The notes under the pieces are model-generated. The model did no database searches and was not told where the DNA came from. It worked only from the letters and a program-made list of their open reading frames with translations. A stretch of 64,000 bases of DNA from Sordaria brevicollis (taxonomy: Eukaryota > Ascomycota > Sordariomycetes > Sordariales > Sordariaceae): positions 2,232,001 to 2,296,000 of the forward strand of contig JAUTDP010000002.1 in the NCBI GenBank assembly GCA_033439795.1, given 5' to 3'. A program made the translations under genes and the position numbers. Positions 33,795-44,498 of the stretch are shown here, piece after piece; the stretch's first letter is position 1, and every line of letters starts with the position of its first letter.

Positions 33795-34948
33795 GCTTTT
33801 TTCCCCGTTCACCGCTGCTCACAAAAGAAGCCCGATCCTAGGAGGGACGGCAGCTAGGGCTTGGATGTCGGGTCGATGATGAACAAAGCTTATAACCTTG
33901 AAAAACCCCAGCGCAGTGATGGATGGCCGTGACGAAAGGGATATGCACAAACTTTCCCAAGGGCGAGCGAAGCCCAGCTGGGCTTTTCCCTCCAAAGAGA
34001 GGCGCTCTGGAGTTTTAAAGCCCATCCCACCCATCCTACCGGTCTGCTCGAGTCTAGAAAGGGGAGAAGCCAGCCAGCCAGCCCAGCCCCCACATGCGGC
34101 TATTCCGTTCTCCGATAAGGGTTAATCATTGGGACTTGGCACCAAAAACATCCATTGTAACCCCGGTCCCCGGTCCCTTCAGCTCCAAAAAGACAGGGAA
34201 TGCTTGGAAAATGCGGTGATACCCATGAAAAGAGAAAAAAAAGCTTCGTTGTGATCCAACAGAACCTTAAGCTTGGAGGACGGATGGTTGGCTGCAACAT
34301 TGAATGGTGGAATCCCAGTGGCGATCGTTGGGTTTCATCAACACCGAGATGCTTCTTCTGTGGTTCGGGCTGAGACCGCCAGTAACAAGAACTGACCTCT
34401 TGGACGGCATCAGTCGTGATGGTTGCGACCTTCACAGCGAGCGGACTCCAGTCGACTGTCAAGATCGATGATCCTCTACTGGCATTGGTGCCACGAGGGT
34501 CGCAGGGCCGGGCCTCCATTTTCCATTCTCCATTTTTTTGGGCCCCATAATTCCCGGCTCAGAGCCGACCAGCCACAATGCGACATTTCACCAAGCATCA
34601 CCAATGCGATGCAATTTTGTACGTTCGTCGTCGACGTCCGCAGTAGCTTTGCCGGATGGCGGATGGCGGACTGGCTCTGCGTCCTGCACAAAATTGTCTG
34701 CAACTGAAAGAGATTGTTTTTTTTTTCCACTTCTCCAGAGAGGGCCGGGCCGAAGTCTTTGTGGTCCTCTTTGGTAGCCTCTCTCTCCAATCACCGAACA
34801 AGCTCTGAACCTTACAAGGGACTACGCTGCTCACCATGTTGAAGCTAACGACAGCTAGACTCCCTGAGGAATAACGAAAAGAAGGGCTGCAGATAATCAG
34901 TGGCTGGGAATGAATGGCCACAGCGCTTTATCCAAACGGGCTTTCTTT

Positions 34949-34968
34949 TCTGTCTGTCTGTCTGTCTG
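34949..34968 (+). repeat. (TCTG)5 microsatellite
   Basis: Five perfect tetranucleotide copies in non-coding DNA. Confidence 0.9.
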
Positions 34969-35291
34969 TTGTCGTTTTGACGATCTCGGCCCCTTCCTCT
35001 CCCTCTTCCAAAATCTCAATTATCACAGGCTCACGAGCTTCGGCTCTCTCACGAATCGCCCAACACCAAACATGCACGGATCGTGAGTCGCATATGATGT
35101 GGATGGGGCTTGTGGCTTTGTGGCACTTTTTGGATGAGCTCGGGGCCCTACACTTGTAGGGGTCTGGTGGTGCGCTACCTACCTCGCCGTCCAGTGGACG
35201 ATGAAGAAGCAAAGTTTCCCAATCTCCTCACAAGTTCTAGAGCCTGGATGCCTGGATTTGTGTGATCCCGTGGCCCATTGTGCCATTCTGC

Positions 35292-35307
35292 CCATCCATC
35301 CATCCAT
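35292..35307 (+). repeat. (CCAT)4 microsatellite
   Basis: Four perfect tetranucleotide copies in non-coding DNA. Confidence 0.85.
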
Positions 35308-36456
35308 CTCAAATTCTCAATACCCAGACCACTAGAACCACTCAGGCTTTTTCCCCGTGTAGTCGTCGGTCGCCGATCTGAAGCTATCAGCTATCGTCAA
35401 AAGCGCCACAAACCGCGGGCCATGCTCCGGTTCTGGCAAGTTTGGGTAAGGCTGTCTGTTCGGCGTCTCGGCAATCGAAATTCCAAGGGAGGGATGCAAG
35501 GAGGGTCTGTGGTGAAGTTTTTAAGTGAAAGAGAGCTTGGGTAATTCAGGCAAGTCGTTTGGGTTTTTCAATGGTGTGGTTCCGATATGGTCGTTGTGGT
35601 GGAAATGGAATCTTTACCACTCTCCCAGTTTCTTCATCCTCTCTTGAAGATTTCAAGATTTCAAAGTCATCCCTATGGAGTCCAATATCAAACGTCCGGA
35701 AGCCTCCTCCGTAAAACCGAGACATTCAACTCACTATCGGATGCAAAACACCGGCCGTTGAATGGGCCAAGGAGCCAAAGCAACCAAGTGGGCAGCAGCG
35801 AGGAAAGACAACCAATGCGATGCGTGTCATTGCTCTCTGTCTTGTCTTGTTTCGTCTTCTTAGGTCAGCTTTACAGTGAGCTGAACATTGCCAATGGTGA
35901 ATGTCGTGATAGACGCTGTGTGCAATGTGATAGGTAGTACTCATTTTTCCGTCATTGGTTGTTGGGTGTAAGTCTGGATTGTATATGGTGGATGATCGAC
36001 AAGGCAAGGCTCAGCACCATTTGCACCCTCTTGCGTGGGATCTGCAAAGCTTTTGTGATATAACAGCGTGAGACATATGGTATAGGATTTGAAGCGGAGT
36101 GGCTTCATTTGCCGTGGAAGTATGTCTCAGAGAAAACCATCACAGTTGGTTGACCGGGAATGCGATCTGCCTTGTCTAGGTAGTTGTCAAGCTTGTGCAA
36201 CGGGAAGTGGGCGAGTAGGCAATTACGAACTTGCGGGATTCGGCACGATAACTTCCAACGACTCAGTTCTTGTTACTTCCTCTGAACACAGGCTTTTATA
36301 TTACCCAGCAGGGATGTCAGCAAAACCATGTCCAACATCAAAAAGTCCAGCACTCTCTAGACCTTCTTGTCGCCAGTATTATTAGTGATAGTGCTTGCAT
36401 GATATGGGAGTACTTAGGTACCATTTTCGATGCCCCACTTCAACAAGTAATAAAAT

Positions 36457-36545
36457 CCCCTTGTGGTGTAGTTGGCTATCACGTTCGGCTGTAATTGTCT
36501 AGATTGTATACCGAAAGGTCACCGGCTCGATTCCGGTCGAGGGGA
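36457..36545 (+). tRNA. tRNA-Tyr(GUA): tRNA-Tyr (GUA) with a 15-nt intron
   Basis: Acceptor stem CCCCTTG (36457-36463) pairs with CGAGGGG (36538-36544), with discriminator A. D-arm region GTGTAGTTGGCTATCAC, anticodon stem TTCGG/CCGAA, T-arm ACCGG-CTCGATT-CCGGT. The loop reads C-T-G-T-A-A, then an insertion of 15 nt (36495-36509), then A before the 3' stem, placing the intron between positions 37 and 38 as in nuclear tRNAs. Anticodon GTA, the C1:G72 pair and the intron are all hallmarks of eukaryotic tRNA-Tyr. A T-rich terminator follows at about 36552. Confidence 0.82.
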
Positions 36546-37144
36546 CATCTTCTTTTTTGATATCTTTTCTTTTGCACTTTTTCACCTGCAGCTTTTCGAA
36601 ACGGCAAAATCGTTGGCGATTTTCTTTTCGCATTCTCACATTTTGTGAACAATTTCGATCGATCGTCACCAGCATTATCAATTGCATTGTTCGGAAGATG
36701 CAGAGCGCACAGACCGCTTCGTCATGTTCAAAGGTTGTTTGACTTCGACTTCATTTTCTCTCCCTTTTTCCTCCTTTCCACTTCCTCATTTGTTCTCCGC
36801 ACTTTCTTCCTAGCGATAAGCTACCGGCAAATCGCAACTGGACCCTCGCGACAGCTCATCCCCGTTTCACGTAATCACGAGCTTTCCACGCAGCGACGAA
36901 AAGATGAGATAAATCAATACTTTTCTACTTTTGTCATCGAAGTCTATACTGTCTATAATCCATCATATATCCCATCTATTGCACTCTTCCATCACCATGT
37001 CAACCAACCTTTTCATGTATTCCTTCAAGTTCAAGTGAACCAATGATCCCGTCATTTCCCTCTTCCCTCTATCTTGAATTCCTCATATCTTCCTGATATA
37101 CTTCCAAGCCGCAAAACCCTCTCACTCAAACTCCAACCACAAGC
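36546..37144. other. Intergenic region
   Basis: Starts with the T-rich Pol III terminator of tRNA-Tyr and ends with the 3' flank of the repeat-protein gene (-). Pyrimidine-rich; no supported gene. Confidence 0.5.
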
Positions 37145-38275
37145 TTAGCACCAAGCAACCGGCTTGATCCTATCGGCGTTAGGCTTAGGCACCATAGGCG
37201 TCTGAGGACGAGGAATAGGATCGATATCCTCATCATCAGAGTCATCGCTGGTGACAGGCACCAAGGGGGTCTGGGGGCGAGGAACGGGCATATCCTCGTC
37301 ATCGATGCACTCATCATCAGAGTCGTCGCTGGTCACGGGGACGAGCGGGGTCTGGGGGCGAGGGACGGGCATCTCCTCATCGGCATTGGGCTTAGGGACG
37401 AGGGGAGTCTGAGGACGGGGAATGGGGTCCACTTTCTTGTCGGCGTTGGGCTTGGGAACCAAGGGAGTTTGAGGACGGGGAATGGGATCGAGGTCCTCAT
37501 CGTCGGAATCATCGCTGGTAACAGGGACCAAAGGAGTCTGAGGGCGAGGAACTGGCATTTCCTCGTCGCTATTGGGCTTGGGGACCAAGGGTGTTTGAGG
37601 GCGAGGGATGGGGTCGACCTTCTTGTCGGCGTTGGGCTTAGGGACGAGGGGGGTCTGAGGACGGGGAATAGGATCAAGGTCCTCATCATCAGAGTCATCG
37701 GAAGTGACTGGAACTAGAGGAGTCTGGGGACGGGGGACTGGCATCTCCTCATCCATGCACTCATCGTCGGAGTCATCGGAGGTGACCGGGACGAGGGGCG
37801 TCTGAGGGCGAGGAACCGGCATCTCATCGTCGATGCATTCGTCGTCCGAGTCATCAGAAGTAACAGGGACCAGAGGAGTCTGAGGGCGGGGGACGGGCAT
37901 CTCCTCATCGAGACACTCGTCATCCGAATCGTCAGAAGTAACCGGGACGAGCGGGGTCTGGGGACGAGGGACTGGCATCTCCTCATCGACACCCTCGTCA
38001 TCAGAATCGTCCGAAGTGACGGGAACGAGAGGAGTCTGAGGACGGGGAACGGGCATCTCCTCATCGAGACACTCATCGTCAGAGTCGTCGCTGGTGACTG
38101 GAACCAGGGGGGTCTGCGGACGCGGGACAGGCATCTCTTCCTCGCTGTTGGGCTTAGGAACCAAGGGGGTTTGCGGGCGGGGGATAGGATCGTTCCTCTT
38201 CACGGGGCTCGCCTCCGGCTGGTAAGCCTTGAGAGAGGCGTGGATGGAAATCTGGGTAGCAACGCAGGTGGACAT
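37145..38275 (-). CDS. Tandem-repeat protein with 15 PRPQTPLVP units
   Basis: Single exon, 376 residues. After a 28-residue N-terminus (MSTCVATQISIHASLKAYQP...), nearly the whole protein is 15 tandem units, each holding PRPQTPLVP (PMVP in the last). Two unit types occur: an acidic one, where the core is followed by VTSDDSDDE plus a short variable DEEM-type linker, and a basic/neutral one followed by KPN[AS]D. The C-terminus is RIKPVAWC. The repeated TP is a proline-directed kinase site and SDDSDDE is an ideal casein kinase 2 site, so heavy phosphorylation is plausible (inference). No signal peptide or membrane helix. A TATA box and a CAA/AAC-rich leader suggest strong expression. I do not recognise a named family. 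Confidence 0.85.
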   Translation of the reverse strand: MSTCVATQISIHASLKAYQPEASPVKRNDPIPRPQTPLVPKPNSEEEMPVPRPQTPLVPVTSDDSDDECLDEEMPVPRPQTPLVPVTSDDSDDEGVDEEMPVPRPQTPLVPVTSDDSDDECLDEEMPVPRPQTPLVPVTSDDSDDECIDDEMPVPRPQTPLVPVTSDDSDDECMDEEMPVPRPQTPLVPVTSDDSDDEDLDPIPRPQTPLVPKPNADKKVDPIPRPQTPLVPKPNSDEEMPVPRPQTPLVPVTSDDSDDEDLDPIPRPQTPLVPKPNADKKVDPIPRPQTPLVPKPNADEEMPVPRPQTPLVPVTSDDSDDECIDDEDMPVPRPQTPLVPVTSDDSDDEDIDPIPRPQTPMVPKPNADRIKPVAWC

Positions 38276-38428
38276 TTTGCTGGTGTTTTGGTAGTTGTTG
38301 GGTTTTGGTTATTGGTAGTGATTGTTGTTGGTTGTTAAAGTGGTGGTTCTAGTTGGTGTGTATGTGTGAAAGTGTTGATGCTGATGGTGATGAGGAAAGG
38401 AAAGGCCAGAAACAGGTCGGGGATGGTT

Positions 38429-38435
38429 CTTTATA
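38429..38435 (-). promoter_or_regulatory. TATA box for the repeat-protein gene
   Basis: TATAAAG on the minus strand about 155 bp upstream of the ATG at 38275. The leader between them is rich in CAA/AAC triplets, common in strongly expressed fungal genes. Confidence 0.5.
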
Positions 38436-39040
38436 TGCATTTTTGATTTGCAGACTGTCCGCTCCCCAACCCACTGGCTTGCTCAACTTCTGAAAGTTTG
38501 TGGATGCATCGTGTTCACAGAGCTGAGGTTGGCAGTAGAGTTGTTGGTTTCGGCAGAGAGATGATGCACATGATCGTTTGTCGCCCCGTCTTTTACGATA
38601 TAGTCTGGTATCCTCTGGACCAACGTCTTGGTGAACTTCGGCACCGAGGACACAAGTTTGATGAAGAAACATCCACTACCTTGCAAAGTGTTGGCCATGG
38701 GCGCCAGATGGATGATCCTACGGTACAGTAATCTTCGGCGAAGGCCCCGACTGCTGCTGTGTAGTTGGCTTCGCAGCTGGTTTCCTTGATCCAGCAATCA
38801 AGTGCAGAACATTCGGGCCACCACTCCCATCGACAACGCAGCATCATCAACCAACATCAAGTGTGGTCCCAACCCTTGACACGTTGGAGATATCTCAAGA
38901 CACTAAGAGAAACTACATCCCAAATTATTCGTGTAGTTGGAGGAAGTGAACATTTGCGCCAACACACATCTCCGAGGCCTAGACCTAACAACTCTGACGC
39001 AGCGTTAAACGCACACTCGTTGCGAACTCCGTCTCTGGGT

Positions 39041-39102
39041 TATGCGACAGGAGTCGAACCTCGGGCAAATCGATGTTTCCAGTCACTGCACCATCGAAAG
39101 CC
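39041..39102 (-). other. tRNA-like remnant with A-box and B-box
   Basis: On the minus strand TGGTGCAGTGACTGG resembles an internal A-box and GGTTCGACTCC matches the B-box consensus exactly. The spacing is too short for a full anticodon arm and the acceptor ends do not pair, so it is not a functional tRNA. It may be a decayed tRNA or the head of an old tRNA-derived SINE. A chance match cannot be excluded. Confidence 0.3.
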
Positions 39103-40082
39103 AAGGTCAATCACAGTTTCCAAGATTGTTGAGTTGTTACACCTGCTGAGCACCCCGATGTATAAGAGGAAGGAAGGAGCATCCGCTTGGACAGGCATGC
39201 AAGGAGCATCGTTCTTTCCTTGACCAGAGGTGCCCACCTGCCCACCGCGCAGTCTAATTGCTTTCCTAGCGGCATTGATGGGAGAAATTCTCTCCCATTC
39301 CAGCCAAAAACACCCTCGTTTTCTTCAACTTGTTCGTATGTAAGACTGGAAAAAGAACTTACCAAAGTAAACACTCTCAGCCAAAATGATCACGGCCACG
39401 TCGATTACAACCTTCATTACACGCCGTTAAGGAAGTCCTTACATACATCTATCCCTAAGAGCAAATCACATTGTTTAGCCATCCACGATGCAAGCTGCAC
39501 AGGTTTCAAACTGCAGACATGAAACCCGCCGTGTTCTTTCTTTTCGCAACGGCAGTTGAATCTTTTTGAATCATCGCTATATTCCCTATTCAATATTCTT
39601 ACCGTAATCTTTTTCACCGTCTCACCGCGAGAACCCTATTGGCCTCTCCAGAACGATCAAAAGAGTACCTACGCCGATACAGCTGTCACACACGCCTTCA
39701 AGTTCCCTTAAACAGCCCGGATCCATCCTAAACGTGTATCCTTGTTGGTCTACATCCATTCATGAGGTAATTGCTGCTCTCTAACCAACGGGCAGGCCAA
39801 TGGATGCCTGTTTATAGCCTTTGGGTGTCCCCTTTGGTGAGCATTGAATCCTGGTTTTGTCAGTTATGAAGTGATAGCTCCTCGATTCTTTTGATTTCGC
39901 ATGGACCTTGTCAGAAACGGTGAGACGCTTTCAACAGCAGCACCATGAAAGGTTAGCAACAGCTTTAAAGAGGGAAGGAAACCCGGTTCATTTCAAGAAG
40001 CAACAGGTAATATAACCAGCCGAGAATATCCTCCTCAAATGAACAAGCACCGTAGCGCCAAAAACCGCCAAAACCACACACG

Positions 40083-40778
40083 ATGCCCTCCTTTGCCGAC
40101 GTCGACGAAGAGATACCCAATACCTTCCTCCCCAACAGGGAGATGCTATCCCCGTCAATACGCTCCATCCTCGAGCCAGTCTCTCGCGTGCTGGGATGCA
40201 CCACCTACGAATCCTTTACCCGCTGGCTCATATCCAAAGAGTTCGCGCCGTTATGGACCGAATTCGAGCGGGACTGCCTCCAGCCTCTAGTGGCCCTCAA
40301 AGCCTCCGACCCCACGTCCTTCCCAGAGCAAGACGTCCCTGACACGGCTGTCTTAAAACCCGCCAGCGCATGCTCCGTCGATTACTTGGCCGCTATTAGA
40401 AAGGTTCCCATCCCCGCTCACTACCTCATCTGGACCTTCAACCGCTACATCAACAAACCGCGGAAGACATCAGAGGAGTCGAGAAAATACACGCACACCC
40501 TTCCCGTGGCAGCGTTAAAAGAGAGGTACAAACCCGAGTGGAAGCCGTACCAGCACGTGCTGCTGTTTTTCGGTCAAGTGTGGATTCGAAACCAAAGCGG
40601 AATCAATATGGATCCCACGATGTGGGCGATGCAGCTTTGTTATTTGCTGGATGGGATGACGAGGGCCAAGTATGGAGAGCAGCTGGGAGTGCACGTAAAG
40701 GAGTTTGACGGAGGGAAGAAGGATGAAGGGTGTATTATTAGTTTCAAACACTGGCCGGATTGTGCCGCGTATAAGTAG
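40083..40778 (+). CDS. Uncharacterised protein, 231 residues
   Basis: Single exon. The composition is that of a folded globular protein, rich in Trp and aromatic residues. Segments include LEPVSRVLGCTTYESFTRWLISKEFAPLWTEFERDCL, PIPAHYLIWTFNRYINKPRK, a basic KERYKPEWKPYQHVLLFFGQVW and CYLLDGMTRAKYGEQLGVHVKEFDGG. No signal peptide, membrane helix or catalytic signature is recognised. The gene converges with the AlkB-type dioxygenase gene, with 110 bp between stop codons. The start at 40083 follows an A/C-rich leader and is the first ATG in frame. I cannot assign a function. Confidence 0.72.
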   Translation: MPSFADVDEEIPNTFLPNREMLSPSIRSILEPVSRVLGCTTYESFTRWLISKEFAPLWTEFERDCLQPLVALKASDPTSFPEQDVPDTAVLKPASACSVDYLAAIRKVPIPAHYLIWTFNRYINKPRKTSEESRKYTHTLPVAALKERYKPEWKPYQHVLLFFGQVWIRNQSGINMDPTMWAMQLCYLLDGMTRAKYGEQLGVHVKEFDGGKKDEGCIISFKHWPDCAAYK

Positions 40779-40888
40779 GGGGAGGGGGACCCGGAGGCGA
40801 TACTTGTGCCATGTAGTCGGTTGGCTATATTGACGGCCTTTATCCACTTGGCATTATTTCGTAGACTGGTTATCTGGTGGCAAGACTC

Positions 40889-42077
40889 TTAGTCCCTCAT
40901 CTGCCTAACGTTGATGTTGATGCGCTTGTTTTTCATCCAGCCCTTCCAAGCCTCATACTTTCCGTCTTCCGCAGGCCAGTCCTCCAGCCACTCGGGACAG
41001 GTGCCCTTGAAGATCTTAGGTACACCATGCCATGCAAATCTGGACTCCTTGGTCATGTAAATGACATCGCCGGACCGTAGCCTTAGCAGCAAAAATTTCT
41101 TGTCGCTCTTGGTCTTGCCGTCTTCAGTTCCTTCTGTCGTTTCTCCTTGCTTTTCCTCCTGCTCCCCCTCCTTAGACACCTTCTTGCCCCAATCTTCAGG
41201 ACAAATCATGAAGAGAGAATCGCAGCCAATGCTCAAGCTGACCAAGCCCTTATCCGTCTCCTCCGACACGTCCCGGTGCATCATCATGGTGTCGCCAGGC
41301 GTGTAGAAATTCACAATGGCCGCCTGGGCCAACGTCTCCGGAAACAGCGTCTCCAAGAATCCGGCAATGTCCTTGGGGAACTCAGGCGGTAGCTCGCCCG
41401 GGTACACGCGGTTCGTCCAGTCATACTGGCCGCCCAGGGTCACCCAGTGCAGCTTGCGGTTGAAGACTTGCTGGAAGGTGAGAGGCTTGTGCACGGATGG
41501 GTCCTTGGGCTCAAAGCAGGTTTCGGAATCTGGAGGGTAGGAGAAGAAGGATTCTTGGGCGCCTGTGTCCGGGTCGACGGACGGGTAAGGGAGCTTAAAG
41601 TGGAGATGCATGTTGGTTTGGTGATGGGGCTGGTTGAGGTCGCGGTGGATGATGTTGCGGAGGAGCTGTTTTTGGACTTCTGGTGGGATGATGTTTGGGA
41701 GGATTAAGAGGCCTTGATTTTTGGTGTATAGTCAGTGAAAATAATTCATCATGAAAAAATAGTGAGAGGATATAAGATGTGCTTGTTTGTGAGTGTTCAC
41801 CAGGTAATATGGGATGGTAGTAGATCGGAGCGTCCTTGTCTGCGCGGAACTCTGGTGAGTCCTCGGGGCAGATGTAGCTGAAGGACTTGTTCAGGGTTTC
41901 GACGGGGACTGATCCGGCGAGAACGAACTCGGGAGCCTTTTCTGGACTGCGTAGGTCATCGATTTCGGGGCTTTTCATGACTATCTTCTGGTCTACTTTG
42001 GCGAAGGACTTCCATTTGAGTCGCAGCTCGTCGGAGGGCTGCTCATGGGCATCGAGGTCATGATGTCCACCCATCAT
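40889..42077 (-). CDS. AlkB-type Fe(II)/2-oxoglutarate dioxygenase (ALKBH1-like)
   Basis: Two exons on the minus strand: 42077-41801 and 41712-40889, giving 366 residues; the intron is 88 bp with GT/AG ends. AlkB homologues oxidatively remove methyl groups from nucleic-acid bases using Fe(II), O2 and 2-oxoglutarate. The iron ligands are His238 and Asp240 in NFYTPGDTMMMHRD and His321 in WHGVP; Arg356 in KNKRININVRQMRD should bind 2-oxoglutarate and Arg362 completes the RxxxxxR motif. The N-terminal ~120 residues (RLKWKSFAKVDQK, FSYICPEDSPEFRADKDAPIYY) precede a LLILPNIIPPEVQK helix typical of the ALKBH1 group. A Lys/Glu-rich insert (about residues 270-298) interrupts the fold. The substrate (tRNA m1A, DNA or other) is not deducible. 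Confidence 0.92.
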
Positions 42078-43338
42078 CTTGAAATTTAATATGAGTGAAA
42101 AGAAGATATAATGAGACTGATGGGTTTAGGAATGAGCGTCTCACTAGACTTTTGTCTTGTGTGACGACGGTGATGTTGAGGATGAGGAAGGAGTGTCGAA
42201 ACATGAAATTGTGGGGAACTGAGTGAGTGAAGCTTCAGTGGATGGTCGAGATGCTTGGCATTGGAGGTGAGGCTTGGCGTCTGGCTGGGGCCGCGAGCGC
42301 CACAAGTCAGGGGTAGTCAACAGAGCTCGTGGCTGTCATATGGACACCATGTGTAACTTGAAAGCTTGTATCTTGCAAATACCCTACCTTACCCGTATAT
42401 TACCTGGATACAGAGGGATCCTCTGAAGCTGACGCGAAAATGTGGCATTCGCGTTCCTTCCTCCCTTGCAGTCCAGTGGTTTCCATGGTGCCGTCGCGGT
42501 CCGCGCTTTCTGTGTGTTGACGATTGACACCGAAACCCGTGGCAAGCGCCAATCGTCCCGTCTCCAACCATCCGGCTGCACCCACTGGATTATAGCGGGC
42601 CGCCCCCTGAACTGCCCGCTAAATACGGAAAGCACATGAACGACGATAACAGAACTTTTAACTTTGGGAAACACCCACCGCTTCTCCTTCCTTCCTTCCG
42701 TGAACTTGTCTTTCGCCTTCCTTCGAGGTCTTGAACAGGATACAAAAGCAGGACTTGTAACACCGGCAGAGATTTACATCACCCACTGCGGCATCGGAGT
42801 TTTGGTGCATACGTACAACCGACCTTCGCCCAGGACAACTCGGAGGACCCTCATCCATTGAAATCAACAGCAGCATCACGACAGAAAGTCAACACCAAAA
42901 CAAAGTATTTACGGTAGTACTGTAGCCTTTTGACGGCAACGACGGACACATCCACTCTATTTCGACTGCACTTCCTCCCTTTCAACTTGGAACTACACTA
43001 TCCCTGGCTGGACCCTGACACTCCAAGTACCGCACGAGAAAAGCGACCCTCGAACGACGGGACGACCTTCACCTTGTCCGCCCCACGCTTCTGCTTGGGC
43101 TTTTCCATCACTGTAACCACAGCACCATAGCGCCATAGCATCGTCGAACGTCACAATCGTCCCCCACCACGATCACGGATCACGGACATCAGGCACCACC
43201 AAGCAGAACTACTAGCTCGACGACTCCAGTCGAGATCAAATCTTTCCCTCTTTCACCGACGGCAGCTCCCGACATCCTCAAACCACCCCTTTCAAGATAG
43301 CGACCTGGACGGGTAACAACAGAGGTGCAGGAGCCACC
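42078..43338. other. Divergent intergenic region
   Basis: Promoters of the AlkB-type gene (-) and cdc2 (+). The cdc2 side is C/A-rich, suggesting a long leader. No supported gene. Confidence 0.55.
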
Positions 43339-44498
43339 ATGGAGAACTACCAGAAGCTGGAAAAGATTGGCGAGGGTACTGGCCATACCCCCATTCGTTT
43401 TCCTCGTCCCCCCCTCCTCCTCCTCCTCTGATCCCATACTGATCTTGGCGTTCCGTATAGGTACCTATGGTGTTGTCTACAAGGCCCGCGACTTGGCGAA
43501 TAGCGGTCGCATTGTCGCGCTCAAGAAGATCCGTCTCGAAGCTGAAGATGAAGGTGTCCCCTCCACCGCCATCCGCGAGATCTCCCTGCTCAAGGAGATG
43601 CGCGACCCCAACATTGTGCGCCTGCTCAACATCGTTCATGCCGACGGCGGCCAAGGCCACAAGCTGTACCTGGTCTTTGAATTCCTCGACCTCGATCTGA
43701 AGAAGTACATGGAAGCTCTACCTGTTAGCGACGGTGGTAGGGGCAAGGCTCTTCCCGAGGGTACGGGCGCCGGACTACACCACTTGGGCCTGGGCGAGGA
43801 TATCATCAAGAAGTTCATGAGCCAGCTTTGCGAGGGTGTCCGGTACTGCCACAGCCACCGCGTCCTACACCGCGATCTCAAGCCCCAGAACTTGCTCATC
43901 GACCGCGACGGCAACCTCAAGTTGGCAGATTTCGGTCTTGCCCGCGCCTTTGGTGTACCACTCCGGACTTACACCCACGAGGTCGTCACATTATGGTATC
44001 GTGCCCCCGAGATCCTGCTTGGCGGTCGTCAGTACTCGACCGGTGTCGACATGTGGTCCGTCGGTTGCATCTTTGCCGAGATGTGCACGCGCAAGCCCTT
44101 GTTCCCTGGTGATTCGGAAATTGACGAGATCTTCAAGATCTTCCGGTACGTTGAAACAGATACACCCTTTTGGCACCATGTTATGTTGCCTTACCCCTCT
44201 CGTCTATCATACTGACTTCCTTTCCTCCAATAGCTTGCTTGGAACCCCTACTGAGGACATCTGGCCCGGCGTCACCACCTACCCCGACTTCAAGGCATCC
44301 TTCCCCAAGTGGACACGCGACTATAACGTACCACTCTGCCAGAATCTTGATGATGTCGGCCTCGAGCTTCTTGAGGCTATGCTCGTTTACGACCCCGCTG
44401 GCCGAATTTCCGCCAAGGCAGCGTGCAACCACCCTTACTTTGAAGACTACAACCCCAAGCCAAAGAGCAAATATCGCGACAGCAGTAGATACGCCTAG
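43339..44498 (+). CDS. cdc2: Cyclin-dependent kinase CDK1 / Cdc2
   Basis: Three exons: 43339-43375, 43461-44145, 44234-44498, giving 328 residues. The main mitotic and G1/S kinase, active with cyclins in the nucleus. Motifs: GEGTYG at 11-16 with the inhibitory sites Thr14 and Tyr15, catalytic Lys34, a perfect PSTAIRE cyclin-binding helix at 46-52, HRD 149-151, DFG 169-171, and activating Thr184 in the [12 protein letters not shown] activation segment. An insert of about 25 residues ([16 protein letters not shown]...) before helix D is typical of filamentous-fungal Cdc2. The first intron splits the Gly-rich loop after codon 12. The ATG has the context gccaccATGG. The exact PSTAIRE separates it from Pho85-type and other CDKs. 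Confidence 0.97.

Larger units (their letters stand above)
33795..36456. other. 2.7 kb intergenic region
   Basis: Upstream of the membrane-protein gene to the tRNA-Tyr. Contains two microsatellites (separate entries) and a T-run at about 34716-34725. Short frames on both strands have no protein character. Confidence 0.5.
38276..40082. other. Divergent intergenic region
   Basis: Promoters of the repeat-protein gene (-) and of the orphan gene (+). Contains a tRNA-like remnant at 39041-39102 (separate entry). No supported protein gene. Confidence 0.5.
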
